DNA of 64,000 nt. It comes from Bacillus cereus ATCC 14579. GTDB taxonomy: Bacteria; Bacillota; Bacilli; Bacillales; Bacillaceae_G. Numbering within the stretch: position 1 is the stretch's first letter; each line of letters begins with the position of its first letter. Location of the stretch: positions 4,256,501-4,320,500 of the forward strand of contig NC_004722.1 of assembly GCF_000007825.1 (NCBI RefSeq), in the 5' to 3' direction. Positions 44,446 to 53,673 of the stretch are shown piece by piece. The position numbers were made by a program, and so were the translations under genes. The notes under the pieces are model-generated. The model was not told where the DNA came from, did not search any database, and was given only the letters and a program-made list of their open reading frames with translations.

Positions 44446-45469
44446 TTTGTTTTCCTCCTCTATGAATTAAATATAAGAAGAACGGACCACCTAAGAAGGA
44501 CAGTAAAATACCAACAGGCAATTCGATTGGGTCAAACCAACTTCGAGCTATTGCATCCGCAAAAACAAGTAATACCCCGCCGCCAAGGCATGATAAAGGT
44601 AGCAAATATCTATAATCATTTCCAACTAATAAACGTAGCATATGTGGTACGACAAGACCGACAAATCCAATAAGACCAGACACACTTACTGCAATTCCAG
44701 CTAATAATGTACTTACTACGATTAAATAAAACCGACTTTTTTCCACATTATGTCCTAATAACTTTGCCATTTCATCTCCAAGCATTAACACTCGAATATG
44801 CTTAATACCAAAGAAAGCTAATATAATGGCGAATATTGCATAATAAATAATCATGTTTAAATGTGCCCAACTTACACCACCAATACCGCCCGCTAACCAC
44901 GGTAACACCGATTGTACTTTGTCACTATGTAATAACATTAATGCTGACGTTGCTGCACCAATTAATGCATTGATCGACACCCCTACTAAGACGATTCTTG
45001 AAGGTGGTGCCCCTTTTTGCCATGATAAAGCATAAATAACCATCGCTGTTATGAAAGCTCCTAAAAACGCCCCTAGTGGTAAAAAAGCTAGATGCTGTGG
45101 GAATAAAATCATGATGACAATTGCTACAAGGCCTGCTCCAGATGAAACTCCGATAATACCAGGATCTGCAAGAGGGTTTCTCATAACCCCTTGTAGCAGT
45201 GTACCAGATGCAGCTAAACATGTTCCTACTATAAACCCAATAAGCACTCTCGGTATGCGAAGATCCCATACAATTCGATGAACTGTCGAACCTTCCTCTT
45301 GTATACCTGTTAAAATATCTCGTATAGAAAAGGATAAACTTCCTGCGAAAAGACCGTACAAGAGACCTAGGATTGTTAATATAACTAAAGTAACTGCTAT
45401 TATCCATCTTTTTTTCGCAAAAGGATGTTCCTTTTCTCTTACTACTTCACTACTTTCCATACGTATCAT
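44432..45469 (-). CDS. Iron-siderophore ABC transporter, FecCD permease
   Basis: 345-residue permease with about nine or ten hydrophobic helices. The FecCD pattern LRIPRVLIGFIVGTCLAASGTLLQG type is visible in shorter pieces (RIPRVLIGF, ASGTLLQGVMRNPLADP). It is a single permease gene, so the channel is probably a homodimer. It overlaps the binding-protein gene by four bases and the ATPase gene at its 3' end. Confidence 0.92.
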   Translation of the reverse strand: MIRMESSEVVREKEHPFAKKRWIIAVTLVILTILGLLYGLFAGSLSFSIRDILTGIQEEGSTVHRIVWDLRIPRVLIGFIVGTCLAASGTLLQGVMRNPLADPGIIGVSSGAGLVAIVIMILFPQHLAFLPLGAFLGAFITAMVIYALSWQKGAPPSRIVLVGVSINALIGAATSALMLLHSDKVQSVLPWLAGGIGGVSWAHLNMIIYYAIFAIILAFFGIKHIRVLMLGDEMAKLLGHNVEKSRFYLIVVSTLLAGIAVSVSGLIGFVGLVVPHMLRLLVGNDYRYLLPLSCLGGGVLLVFADAIARSWFDPIELPVGILLSFLGGPFFLYLIHRGGKQSDFR

Positions 45470-46413
45470 TTCCTTACATCTTGTATACTTTTATACATAA
45501 AGTCCATTGCTTCTGTAACTTTTGTACCAGGATTAGATCCAAATAAATCAGGTGGCAAAATAACTACGCGGTTTTGTTTTACTGCCTCTAAATTTTTCCA
45601 CGCTTCATTTTTCATCATTTCGCCTTCGAATGCTTTTTTCACACTTTTTGGATCTCCGTGTGTAATTAAATAAATCACATCTGGATTCGCCTCAATAATA
45701 CGTTCTACACTTAGCTGTGCATATTGCGGATATTCTTTCGTTTCTGGAAAATCAGAAGCAATATTTTTTCCGCCTGTTTTTTCTAAAATATCACCTGATA
45801 AAGATGTTGGTAATGCCGCTAAATAAGTACCTGGTGCGCCATACACTAGCAATGCTTTCACATCGCTCTTTTTCTCATATTTCTTCATTTGATCATTCAT
45901 TTTTTGATTAATTTCTTTTGCTTTATCTTCTTTCTTCATTACCGTTCCATATAATTCAATATTTTTTTGAATATCTTGTACAGAATTCGCAGAAGAAATG
46001 ATAACTTGCGTTCCTTGTCCTTCAACCGTTGGCACATTCTTTTGGAATCCATTGTTAGCAACAAGTACATCGGGCTTTAAACTAGCAATTTGCTCAAAAT
46101 TCGGTTGATGTGCATTCCCAATTACTTGTGCTTTCCTTAACTCCTCTGGAAGAGTTAATTTCGTATCCGGGCGACCTACTATTTTTCCACCTAAAGCATG
46201 AATAATATCCATGTCCCCCATACTTAATGTTGCAAAACTTTCTGGCACTTTATCGAATGTTACCTTTCTTCCTGATAGGTCGGTAATTTCGATTTTCTCT
46301 TTTCCTTTTTCTGTTTTGGTTGCAGACGCTTTTTCGTCCCCTTTGGCACTGCAACCTATTAACAAGAAAAAAATAGATAAAATCGCTGTAAATAGCGTAA
46401 TAGATTTTTTCAT
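45466..46413 (-). CDS. Iron-siderophore ABC transporter, substrate-binding lipoprotein
   Basis: 315-residue binding protein of the BtuF/FhuD class. Signal peptide with lipobox LIGC (Cys about 21), then two lobes joined by a long helix (KPDVLVANNGFQ; IIEANPDVIYLITHGD). The ligand is unknown, but Fur boxes point to an iron compound. First gene of the operon; the ATG follows AGAGGTGAAGGA. Confidence 0.92.
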   Translation of the reverse strand: MKKSITLFTAILSIFFLLIGCSAKGDEKASATKTEKGKEKIEITDLSGRKVTFDKVPESFATLSMGDMDIIHALGGKIVGRPDTKLTLPEELRKAQVIGNAHQPNFEQIASLKPDVLVANNGFQKNVPTVEGQGTQVIISSANSVQDIQKNIELYGTVMKKEDKAKEINQKMNDQMKKYEKKSDVKALLVYGAPGTYLAALPTSLSGDILEKTGGKNIASDFPETKEYPQYAQLSVERIIEANPDVIYLITHGDPKSVKKAFEGEMMKNEAWKNLEAVKQNRVVILPPDLFGSNPGTKVTEAMDFMYKSIQDVRK

Positions 46414-46427
46414 TCCTTCACCTCTAA

Positions 46428-46450
46428 TTGATAATGATAATCATTAACTA
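46428..46450 (-). promoter_or_regulatory. Fur box 1 of the siderophore operon
   Basis: TTGATAATGATAATCATTAAC: near-perfect match to the Bacillus Fur operator (TGATAATNATTATCA type), 15 bases upstream of the binding-protein start and overlapping its probable promoter. Confidence 0.88.
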
Positions 46451-46462
46451 CTATTCTACTTT

Positions 46463-46485
46463 AATTGATAAGGATTATCATTGTC
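46463..46485 (-). promoter_or_regulatory. Fur box 2 of the siderophore operon
   Basis: TTGATAAGGATTATCATTGTC, a second Fur-type inverted repeat 35 bases further upstream. Two spaced sites suggest tight iron control. Confidence 0.75.
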
Positions 46486-46570
46486 AACATGAAACGCATA
46501 CATTTTTCTACAAAAAACAAAAAGCGTGACAAAAAGATTTTTTCTTTTCGCCGCGCTCTAGTTAACAATA

Positions 46571-46798
46571 TTATTCACATTCATTTTCCTCTAGCTGGTC
46601 ACGCATCACTCTCACACGCTGAAAGAAAAAGAACGATAAACTTAAAAATATAACGATGCTCCCCATCATAACAAAAAATTGGATTGTCTCTTTTGCTCCA
46701 TTCGGAATCAACAAGCCAACCATTAACAATGTACTTACAGCGAGAAGAATTTGTCCGAACCGAGTATAGTCTTCTATTTTTCCTTTTAATTCTTTCAT
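46571..46798 (-). CDS. yrhC: YrhC family membrane protein
   Basis: 75 residues with two membrane helices (about 17-36 and 44-64). The N-terminal KELKGKIEDYTRFGQILLA matches YrhC, which in B. subtilis is the last gene of yrrT-mtnN-mccA-mccB-yrhC. Start at the ATG at 46798 after GGAGGAGTGAGAATATA. Here adhE lies between it and mccB, and a terminator separates it from adhE. The function is unknown. Confidence 0.78.
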   Translation of the reverse strand: MKELKGKIEDYTRFGQILLAVSTLLMVGLLIPNGAKETIQFFVMMGSIVIFLSLSFFFFQRVRVMRDQLEENECE

Positions 46799-46885
46799 TA
46801 TATTCTCACTCCTCCATTTCACTGTATCATATTCTATGAAACTGAAAGACCAGTAAATACAGCCATTCTGGGAGATGTTTTCCAA

Positions 46886-46919
46886 TAAAAAAAGAGCCGC
46901 TTTACTGCGGCTCTTTTTT
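46886..46919 (-). terminator. Terminator of adhE
   Basis: AAAAAAGAGCCGC, six-base loop, GCGGCTCTTTTTT five bases past the adhE stop. Confidence 0.93.
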
Positions 46920-46924
46920 AATCA

Positions 46925-49528
46925 TTATTCACCTTTATATGCTTTCATATAAATTTCTTTCAGTTCTGAAATAAGCGGCAACTTTGGATTAGCAGTTGTA
47001 CATTGATCTTCAAAAGCTCTTTCTGCTAATACTCCAACAACCTCTTCAAATTGCTCTTTATCTACTCCTTGTCCTGCAATACTCATATTAATATTTAAGC
47101 TTTTTCCAAGCTCAATAATTGCTTTGACGAGTGATTCCACCCCTTCTGCTGCCGAGCTTGCTGGAAGCCCGAGCATTCTCGCTATATGTGCATATCTTTC
47201 ATCTGCCACAAAGTGCTCATATTTTGGGAACAATGCGTGTTTTCTTGGCTTAATAGCATTATAGCGGACTACATGCGGCATTAGAATGGCATTTGCGCGT
47301 CCGTGCGGAATATGGAATTCTGGTCCAATTTTATGTGCTAAGCTGTGATTAATACCGAGGAAAGCATTTGCAAATGCCATACCTGCAATTGCAGAAGCGT
47401 TATGCATTTTTTCTCTTGCTTCTTCATCATTTCCATCTTTATATGCTCTCGGTAAATATTTGAATACGAGATCAATAGCTTTTAATGCTAATCCATCTGT
47501 ATAGTCATTTGCCATAACAGACACATACGCCTCAATTGCATGTGTTAAAACATCCATACCAGTATCTGCTGTTACATGTGGTGGTACTGTCATTACAAAT
47601 TGCGGATCAACAATTGCTACATCTGGTGTTAATTCATAATCTGCAAGCGGATACTTTATATTATTTTTCTTATCTGTAATAACCGCAAATGGTGTCACTT
47701 CTGATCCCGTTCCTGATGTCGTTGGAATCGCAACAAACTGCGCCTTATTTCCTAATTCCGGATATTTACATGTACGTTTTCTTATATCTAAAAACTTCTG
47801 TTTAATGCCATAGAATGTCGTTTCTGGATGCTCATAGAATAACCACATTCCTTTTGCTGCATCCATAGCTGAACCACCACCAAGTGCGATAATTACATCT
47901 GGCTTAAAGCTTCTCATCATTTCCGCACCTTTAAAAACAGTTTCATCTGATGGATCTGGTTCGACCTCAAAGAAAACTTCAACTTTCACATCATTTGCAT
48001 GCTTGTTTAAATAGTGCGCGACTGTATCGACATAGCCATGTTCAACCATTCCAGGGTCCGTTACAATAAATGCACGTGAAATGTTAGGCATATTTGCTAA
48101 ATAAGCTGTAGCATGTTTTTCAAAATAAATTTTTGGTGGCAATTTGAACCACTGCATATTCTTTTTTCTATTTGCCAGCCTTTTTATATTTAATAAATGA
48201 GTGGCTGTTACATTTTGGGAAACTGAATTCTTTCCGTATGAACCACAACCAAGTGTAAGTGATGGAATAAATCCATTATATATATCCCCTATTCCACCTT
48301 GTGATGAAGGTGCATTTACAATGAGACGGCAAGCTTTCATACGTAACCCAAATTGCTTTTGCACATCTTTATTTGTAGAATGGATAACTGCTGAATGTCC
48401 TAAACCACCTAGGTTCAACATTTCTTCGCAATATGTAAATCCTTCTTCTAATGAATTCGCCTTCACACAAGCTAATACTGGACTCAGTTTCTCACGAGAT
48501 AACGGATATGCTGCTCCGATACCTTGAATTTCAGCTACAAGCATTTTTGTATGTTCAGGAACAGTAATCCCAACTAAATCGGCAATATACTGTGCTGATT
48601 TCCCTACAATATCACTATTTACTGCACATGTATTTTCATTTATAACAAGCTTTTCTAATTTTTTTCTTTCTTCTTCTGTTACAAAGTAACAATTGTTTTC
48701 AATCATTTCTGTTTTAACATCATCATAGATTTCTTTATCGACAATGATTGCTTGTTCCGATGCACAAATCATACCGTTATCAAATGTTTTCGATAAAATT
48801 AAATCATTAACAGCTCGTTTTACATGTGCTGATTTTTCTATATAACACGGTACATTACCAGGCCCAACGCCTAACGCTGGTTTTCCAGTAGAGTAAGCTG
48901 ATTTCACCATACCAGCGCCTCCAGTTGCTAGAACGAGTGCTACACCATCATGGTTCATTAATTGTTTCGTCGCTTCAACAGACGGTCTTTCAATCCATTG
49001 AATACAGTGTTTTGGTGCACCAGCTTTCATCGCTGCATCATATACTGTTTTCGCCGCTGCCACAGAACATTTTTGTGCGGAAGGATGAAACGCGAAAATA
49101 ATTGGATTTCTTGTTTTTATCGCAATTAACGCTTTAAACATTGTTGTCGACGTTGGATTCGTTACTGGTGTTACCCCAGCTACTACACCGACAGGTTCCG
49201 CGATTTCTATTATTTCTTCATGAGAATCTTCGTGAATAATTCCTACCGTTTTATCTTGTTTTATACTATGCCAAATATATTCAGTGGCAAAAATATTTTT
49301 AATGCATTTGTCTTCATATACACCACGGCCAGTTTCTTCAACTGCCAATTTTGCTAGCGGCATATGTTGATCAACACCTGCTAATGCCATTTCATGAACA
49401 ATGTTGTCAATTTCCTCTTGTGTAAAACTTTCTAATGCTTGTAAAGCTTGTTGACCATTATTTACTAGTGTATCAATCATCTTTTTTACTTCCTGCATTT
49501 CATTTACAACTTTCTCTTTGACTACCAT
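46925..49528 (-). CDS. adhE: Bifunctional acetaldehyde-CoA/alcohol dehydrogenase
   Basis: Reduces acetyl-CoA to acetaldehyde and then ethanol, recycling NADH during fermentation. 867 residues: the N-terminal aldehyde dehydrogenase half with cysteine in NGMICASEQ (about 245-255), and the C-terminal iron alcohol dehydrogenase half with GGGSAMDAAKG, SGTGSEVTPF and the metal site GINHSLAHKIG / HIPHGRANA. Two Rex boxes upstream fit NADH-responsive control. It is placed between mccB and yrhC. Confidence 0.96.
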   Translation of the reverse strand: MVVKEKVVNEMQEVKKMIDTLVNNGQQALQALESFTQEEIDNIVHEMALAGVDQHMPLAKLAVEETGRGVYEDKCIKNIFATEYIWHSIKQDKTVGIIHEDSHEEIIEIAEPVGVVAGVTPVTNPTSTTMFKALIAIKTRNPIIFAFHPSAQKCSVAAAKTVYDAAMKAGAPKHCIQWIERPSVEATKQLMNHDGVALVLATGGAGMVKSAYSTGKPALGVGPGNVPCYIEKSAHVKRAVNDLILSKTFDNGMICASEQAIIVDKEIYDDVKTEMIENNCYFVTEEERKKLEKLVINENTCAVNSDIVGKSAQYIADLVGITVPEHTKMLVAEIQGIGAAYPLSREKLSPVLACVKANSLEEGFTYCEEMLNLGGLGHSAVIHSTNKDVQKQFGLRMKACRLIVNAPSSQGGIGDIYNGFIPSLTLGCGSYGKNSVSQNVTATHLLNIKRLANRKKNMQWFKLPPKIYFEKHATAYLANMPNISRAFIVTDPGMVEHGYVDTVAHYLNKHANDVKVEVFFEVEPDPSDETVFKGAEMMRSFKPDVIIALGGGSAMDAAKGMWLFYEHPETTFYGIKQKFLDIRKRTCKYPELGNKAQFVAIPTTSGTGSEVTPFAVITDKKNNIKYPLADYELTPDVAIVDPQFVMTVPPHVTADTGMDVLTHAIEAYVSVMANDYTDGLALKAIDLVFKYLPRAYKDGNDEEAREKMHNASAIAGMAFANAFLGINHSLAHKIGPEFHIPHGRANAILMPHVVRYNAIKPRKHALFPKYEHFVADERYAHIARMLGLPASSAAEGVESLVKAIIELGKSLNINMSIAGQGVDKEQFEEVVGVLAERAFEDQCTTANPKLPLISELKEIYMKAYKGE

Positions 49529-49638
49529 GTAAATTTCCTCCTATTCTACTATCACGGTCCTTATATGTCCCTATAGGTCAAAATAAGTCCCAATTAACAT
49601 AAAAAAATAGAGATGCTTTCCTACATGAATTTCATTGT

Positions 49639-49656
49639 TTGTGAAATTTTTCACAA
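49639..49656 (-). promoter_or_regulatory. Rex box 1 upstream of adhE
   Basis: TTGTGAAATTTTTCACAA: TTGTGAA-N4-TTCACAA, the Rex operator consensus, 111 bases upstream of the adhE start. Rex represses fermentation genes when NADH is low. Confidence 0.85.
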
Positions 49657-49723
49657 GTTTGTTCGTGAGTAACATTTCCTGAATTCAATATACATGAAAT
49701 CATTTCGTTTGTGTATGTCTATT

Positions 49724-49741
49724 TTGTGAAATGTTTCACAA
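49724..49741 (-). promoter_or_regulatory. Rex box 2 upstream of adhE
   Basis: TTGTGAAATGTTTCACAA, also a perfect TTGTGAA-N4-TTCACAA. It is 67 bases from the first site, close to the mccB terminator. Confidence 0.85.
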
Positions 49742-49759
49742 AATGATGTAATAAAAAAA

Positions 49760-49790
49760 CACACTGCTAATATAGAGCAGTGCATTTTTT
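49760..49790 (-). terminator. Terminator of mccB
   Basis: CACTGCT, seven-base loop, AGCAGTG, then TTTTTTT on the minus strand. It separates the mcc operon from adhE. Confidence 0.85.
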
Positions 49791-49792
49791 TA

Positions 49793-50926
49793 TTATGCTA
49801 ACGCTTGTGCTAAATCTTCAATTAAATCTTCACCATCTTCAATACCGACAGAAATACGAATTAATGTATCTGTAATTCCTAATTCTTTGCGGCGATCAGC
49901 TGGGATTGATGCATGTGTCATTTGAGATGGAATAGAAATTAAACTTTCTACTGCTCCTAAACTTTCAGCAAGTGTAAAGTACTGCAATTTCTCAAGTACT
50001 TTATTTAATGTCTCTTCACTATCTACATCAAATGAGATAATAGCACCAAATCCATTTGCTTGTTCTGTTGCTAATTCGTGGTTTTGATGTGATTCAAGAC
50101 CTGGGTAATATACTTTATTTACTTTTGGATGATTATTTAAGAACTCAGCAATAGCGCGTGAATTCGTTTCATGTTCTTCCATACGAATTCCTAACGTTTT
50201 TAAACCACGAAGTAGTAAGAAGCTATCTTGTGGTCCAAGAATACCGCCTGTTGAGTTTTGTACAAAGTGAAGATCTTCTGCTAGTTGTGGGCTATTTACA
50301 ACTACTAGACCTGCAACTACGTCACTATGACCTCCTAAATATTTCGTTGCACTATGAAGCACAATATCTGCTCCTAAAGAAATCGGCGACTGCCAATATG
50401 GCGTCATGAATGTGTTATCGATAATTGTTAATAAGTCTTTCTCTTTAGCAAGAGTAGATATTTTCTTAATATCAGTAATTTTTAGTAGTGGGTTCGTTGG
50501 TGTTTCTACATAAATTGCTTTCGTATTTGGACGAATCGCTTCTTCAACTTCCTCTAAGTTTGTTGTATCTACAAATGTATGCTCAATACCGAAACGGTTT
50601 AATACTTTCGTAATAACGCGGTATGTTCCGCCATACACATCATCTGTTAAAATAACGTGGTCACCTTTTGAGAACAACATAATTGTCGCTGTAATAGCAG
50701 CCATTCCTGAACCAAATGCAAATCCAGCATGCCCATTTTCTAATACAGCAATCATTTCTTCTAAAGCTGCACGTGTTGGGTTACCTGTACGTGAATATTC
50801 ATATCCTTGATGCTTACCAACTGCTTCTTGTTTGTACGTACTTGTTTGATAAATCGGTACGTTTACAGATCCAGTTGAAGGTTCTCCTATGCGAATACCA
50901 TGAATTAACTTTGTCTTTGCTCTCAT
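49793..50926 (-). CDS. mccB: Cystathionine gamma-lyase / homocysteine gamma-lyase
   Basis: PLP enzyme that releases cysteine from cystathionine in reverse transsulfuration. 377 residues. PLP lysine in SATKYLGGHSDVV (about 195), YSRTGNPTRAALE, and substrate-loop FGSGMAA are intact. It follows mccA by three bases, giving the methionine-to-cysteine pathway yrrT-mtnN-mccA-mccB. Confidence 0.93.
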   Translation of the reverse strand: MRAKTKLIHGIRIGEPSTGSVNVPIYQTSTYKQEAVGKHQGYEYSRTGNPTRAALEEMIAVLENGHAGFAFGSGMAAITATIMLFSKGDHVILTDDVYGGTYRVITKVLNRFGIEHTFVDTTNLEEVEEAIRPNTKAIYVETPTNPLLKITDIKKISTLAKEKDLLTIIDNTFMTPYWQSPISLGADIVLHSATKYLGGHSDVVAGLVVVNSPQLAEDLHFVQNSTGGILGPQDSFLLLRGLKTLGIRMEEHETNSRAIAEFLNNHPKVNKVYYPGLESHQNHELATEQANGFGAIISFDVDSEETLNKVLEKLQYFTLAESLGAVESLISIPSQMTHASIPADRRKELGITDTLIRISVGIEDGEDLIEDLAQALA

Positions 50927-50929
50927 TTT

Positions 50930-51853
50930 TTATTCCCATCCTTTGTATATGTCTTTACTTAAATAGCGCTCACTGCTATCTGGAAAAATGGTTACAATAT
51001 TTGTACCTGGTGCTGCCTTCTCTGCCTCAAGTAAGCTCGCATGAAATGCTGCTCCTGAAGAGCTTCCAACGAGAAGTCCTTCTTTTTGCGCTAATTCTTT
51101 CACTCGTAAAAATGCATTTCGATCAGAAATCGTATGAATTTCATCAAAATAAGATGTCTTCAAAAATGGGGGGATAAATTCCAGTCCAATTCCTTCGGTC
51201 TCATGTGAACCAGCCTTACCACCATTTAAAATAGATCCTTCTGGCTCTACGATAACTGTTTTAATATCTATATTTTTTTCTTTCAAGTAAGATGCAGTCC
51301 CCATAAACGTACCGCCAGTTCCTGCTCCAGCAACAAATATGTTAATCTCTCCATTCAATGCGTCCCACAGTTCAGGTCCTAATGTTTTAAAATATGCACG
51401 AGGATTTGCCTCATTTGCGAACTGACTTGGAGAGTATGAATTCGGTATTTCATTTACTAACTCTTTTGCTTTAGCAATTGCACCGGTCATTCCTTGCTCA
51501 GTCGGTGTATGCACGACAGTTGCACCTAGTGCTTTCATTAATTCTTGTTTTTCAATACTAAATTTCTCTGGTACACAAACAATAACACGTAAATCATGTT
51601 CTAATGCTGCAAGTGCCAGTCCAATACCAGTATTCCCAGCAGTCGGTTCAATAATTGTTCCACCCTGGGTAACAAGCCCTTTTTCTAGCGCATCTTCGAT
51701 TAATTCTCTTCCTAAACGATCCTTAACGCTTCCGCCTGGATTATAAAATTCAAGCTTTGCAAATAAACGGACCCCTATTGGAAGTGAAAAACGAGTAATT
51801 TCTACAATTGGTGTATGACCAATTAACTCATGAACTCCACGATATACATTCAT
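50930..51853 (-). CDS. mccA: O-acetylserine-dependent cystathionine beta-synthase
   Basis: PLP enzyme of the cysteine-synthase fold that joins O-acetylserine and homocysteine. 307 residues from the ATG at 51853 (after AAGGGGGAGAACACG). PLP lysine in GGSVKDRLG (about 42-50), PTAGNTGIGLA and GTGGTFMG are intact. It could be called CysK from sequence alone; the operon with mtnN and mccB decides for MccA. Confidence 0.88.
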   Translation of the reverse strand: MNVYRGVHELIGHTPIVEITRFSLPIGVRLFAKLEFYNPGGSVKDRLGRELIEDALEKGLVTQGGTIIEPTAGNTGIGLALAALEHDLRVIVCVPEKFSIEKQELMKALGATVVHTPTEQGMTGAIAKAKELVNEIPNSYSPSQFANEANPRAYFKTLGPELWDALNGEINIFVAGAGTGGTFMGTASYLKEKNIDIKTVIVEPEGSILNGGKAGSHETEGIGLEFIPPFLKTSYFDEIHTISDRNAFLRVKELAQKEGLLVGSSSGAAFHASLLEAEKAAPGTNIVTIFPDSSERYLSKDIYKGWE

Positions 51854-51935
51854 CGTGTTCTCCCCCTTGTTTGCCAATAAAGAAAAGGCAACTGTATGTA
51901 TTTTCTTTATATGAGACAGTTGCCTTTTTGTTACA

Positions 51936-52631
51936 TTACTTTAACTCTTCTAACACTTTTACGATAAAGTTTGTAGAATGAAGAGCTGCTTGATCTAAAA
52001 ACTGATCAAATGAAACATTTGATTCTTTACCAGCAATATCAGAAAGTGCGCGAATGATAACAAACGGAATTTCATATTGGTGGCATACTTGTGCAACAGC
52101 TGCTGCTTCCATTTCTACCGCATAAAGATTTTCAAATTTATCACGGATGGCTGCAACGCGATTCGGATCACTCATAAATGAATCACCTGTTGCAATCATA
52201 CCTTTTACAACTTGAATATTTTCTTCAGCCTGCATACATTTCTCAGCTAATGCAACTAACGCCTCATCAGCTTTAAATCCAGGCGGCATTCCTGGTACTT
52301 GACCATATTCATAGTTAAATGCTGTTACATCTACGTCATGGTGACGAACTTCAGTGGAAATAACTACATCACCAACGTTTAGAGAATGATGGAATCCACC
52401 AGCTGAACCAGTATTAATTACTTTTTCAGGCTTATATTTTTCTAATAAAATTGTCGTTGACATCGCTGCGTTTACTTTACCAATACCAGACTTTAACAAG
52501 ATTACTTCATGCCCTGCTAATAGCCCTTTCGTAAATTCACAACCAGCAACCGTTTCTGTTTCTGCTTGTTCTAATTTGTCACGTAAAATACGTACTTCTT
52601 CTTCCATTGCTCCAATTACAGCAATTCTCAA
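51936..52631 (-). CDS. mtnN: 5'-methylthioadenosine/S-adenosylhomocysteine nucleosidase
   Basis: Removes adenine from SAH and MTA, the first step from used SAM to homocysteine. 231 residues; IGAMEEEV at the start, the ATGDSFM loop, catalytic EMEAAAVAQV and acid LSDIAGK are intact. It lies between yrrT and mccA in the transsulfuration operon. There is a hairpin of the type AAAGGCAACTGT...ACAGTTGCCTTT between it and mccA (51885-51930), which may be a terminator or attenuator. Confidence 0.96.
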   Translation of the reverse strand: MRIAVIGAMEEEVRILRDKLEQAETETVAGCEFTKGLLAGHEVILLKSGIGKVNAAMSTTILLEKYKPEKVINTGSAGGFHHSLNVGDVVISTEVRHHDVDVTAFNYEYGQVPGMPPGFKADEALVALAEKCMQAEENIQVVKGMIATGDSFMSDPNRVAAIRDKFENLYAVEMEAAAVAQVCHQYEIPFVIIRALSDIAGKESNVSFDQFLDQAALHSTNFIVKVLEELK

Positions 52632-52645
52632 TCTAATCCCTCTTT

Positions 52646-53285
52646 CTATTGCTTAGTTGCCTCCATTACCCAAACGAAATGATTTAATCTCGTGAAAGTT
52701 ACATGGAAGCCATTGTTTTCAAAAATAGTCTGCATAACTGGAATACGTGTATAGTATTCCGTTTGCAAATCGTTTGCTAACTGGTGGAAACCTCTTTCTT
52801 TTGCTGGTTTCAACAGTTTTATCATATGCATCTTGATCTGCAAATATCGTATCAGCAAACACTATTTTACCACCTTTGTTTAGCAATTGACTATACTTCG
52901 CAATCGCTACATTTTTTTCATCATCTGTTAAATGATGAAATGCATAGGTGCTTACAATGGTATCAATTGAATTTGGAACTTCAAACGAAAGAAAATCACC
53001 CTCTGTAATTGAAAATTCTTTTGGCAATTTCTCTTTTGCAATCATGCGCATTTCACGCGACGGTTCTATACCGTAAACTGTGCGGCCAGCAAGTAATAAT
53101 TTATTTGTTAAATTACCTGTACCGACACCAAATTCTAATACATTACCAAATGACTTGTTAACTACATCCTCTAGAATGTCCTCATAATGAGCGAAAACTT
53201 CTTTATATTGTATATCTTCGCCTTGTACAAATGAGTCGTACGTATGAGCCCACTCATCAAATAAACCATTAAATTCTGTACCCAT
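52646..53285 (-). pseudogene. yrrT: SAM-dependent methyltransferase YrrT, frameshifted by one base
   Basis: Putative AdoMet-dependent methyltransferase that opens the mtnN-mccA-mccB operon. Start at the ATG at 53285 (MGTEFNGLFDEWAHTYDSF) after AAGGGGAATTTTT; SAM motif VLEFGVGTGNLTNKLL. After DQDAYDKTVET the frame slips: one extra G (plus strand 52806-52807) sends it to a stop at 52719, while the conserved tail AKERGFHQLANDLQTEYY to MEATKQ lies in the next frame, with its stop at 52646. Removing one base gives 212 residues. Real mutation or sequencing error is open. Confidence 0.85.
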
Positions 53286-53421
53286 AAAAATTCCCCTTTT
53301 TCTTATCGGTTTTATCAGTATGATATTCCCTCTTTCTAAAAATGTCAATTGAAATGTACATGGTATTTCCTTCTTTTCTTTGTTACACTATAGTTGATTA
53401 CATAGGAGAGGGGCCGTCTTC

Positions 53422-53637
53422 ATGTCATTTACCTTTGAAATGTTAGAAGATAAAGTAGAGTTTTTTGAAGCGGGAGACTTAGCTTCTTTAGAACGAAAAA
53501 TTAGTGAACAAATTGATAATAATAAAGCACTTATGCTTGAAGTTCATCACATCTCTCATCAAATGGTTATGGATCCTGAAAGCAAAAGACCGTATTATAG
53601 CGCGGTTGTTCATTTTAAATTAAAGAAATTGCGTTAA
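53422..53637 (+). CDS. DUF2536 family protein (YrzA-like)
   Basis: 71-residue acidic protein (MSFTFEMLEDKVEFFEAGDL ... HHISHQMVMDPESKRPYYSA). It matches the DUF2536/YrzA family, encoded at this same place in Bacillus and of unknown function. AGGAGAGGGGCCGTCTTC precedes the ATG. It is divergent from yrrT and convergent with yrrS. Confidence 0.82.
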   Translation: MSFTFEMLEDKVEFFEAGDLASLERKISEQIDNNKALMLEVHHISHQMVMDPESKRPYYSAVVHFKLKKLR

Positions 53638-53638
53638 C

Positions 53639-53673
53639 AAAAAAGAGAAGCTCCTAAGGAGCTTCTCTTTTTT
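53639..53673. terminator. Bidirectional terminator
   Basis: AAAAAGAGAAGCTCC, three-base loop, GGAGCTTCTCTTTTTT between the DUF2536 gene and yrrS. Confidence 0.92.

Noticed and set aside
44925..45407. 160-codon minus-strand frame inside the FecCD permease gene
   Set aside because: Same strand but a different frame from the clear permease; rich in S, R and C, with no family features.
46465..46653. Plus-strand frame starting at the Fur boxes
   Set aside because: Low-complexity basic sequence antisense to yrhC, no ribosome site; the DNA there is explained by the Fur operators.
50716..51177. 153-codon plus-strand open frame opposite mccA and mccB
   Set aside because: It is antisense to two well-conserved enzymes, has no ribosome site and reads as leucine-rich shadow sequence.
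53286..53421. SAM riboswitch (S-box) ahead of the yrrT-mtnN-mccA-mccB operon
   Set aside because: No S-box core and no anti-terminator pairing is visible; the gap is too short.
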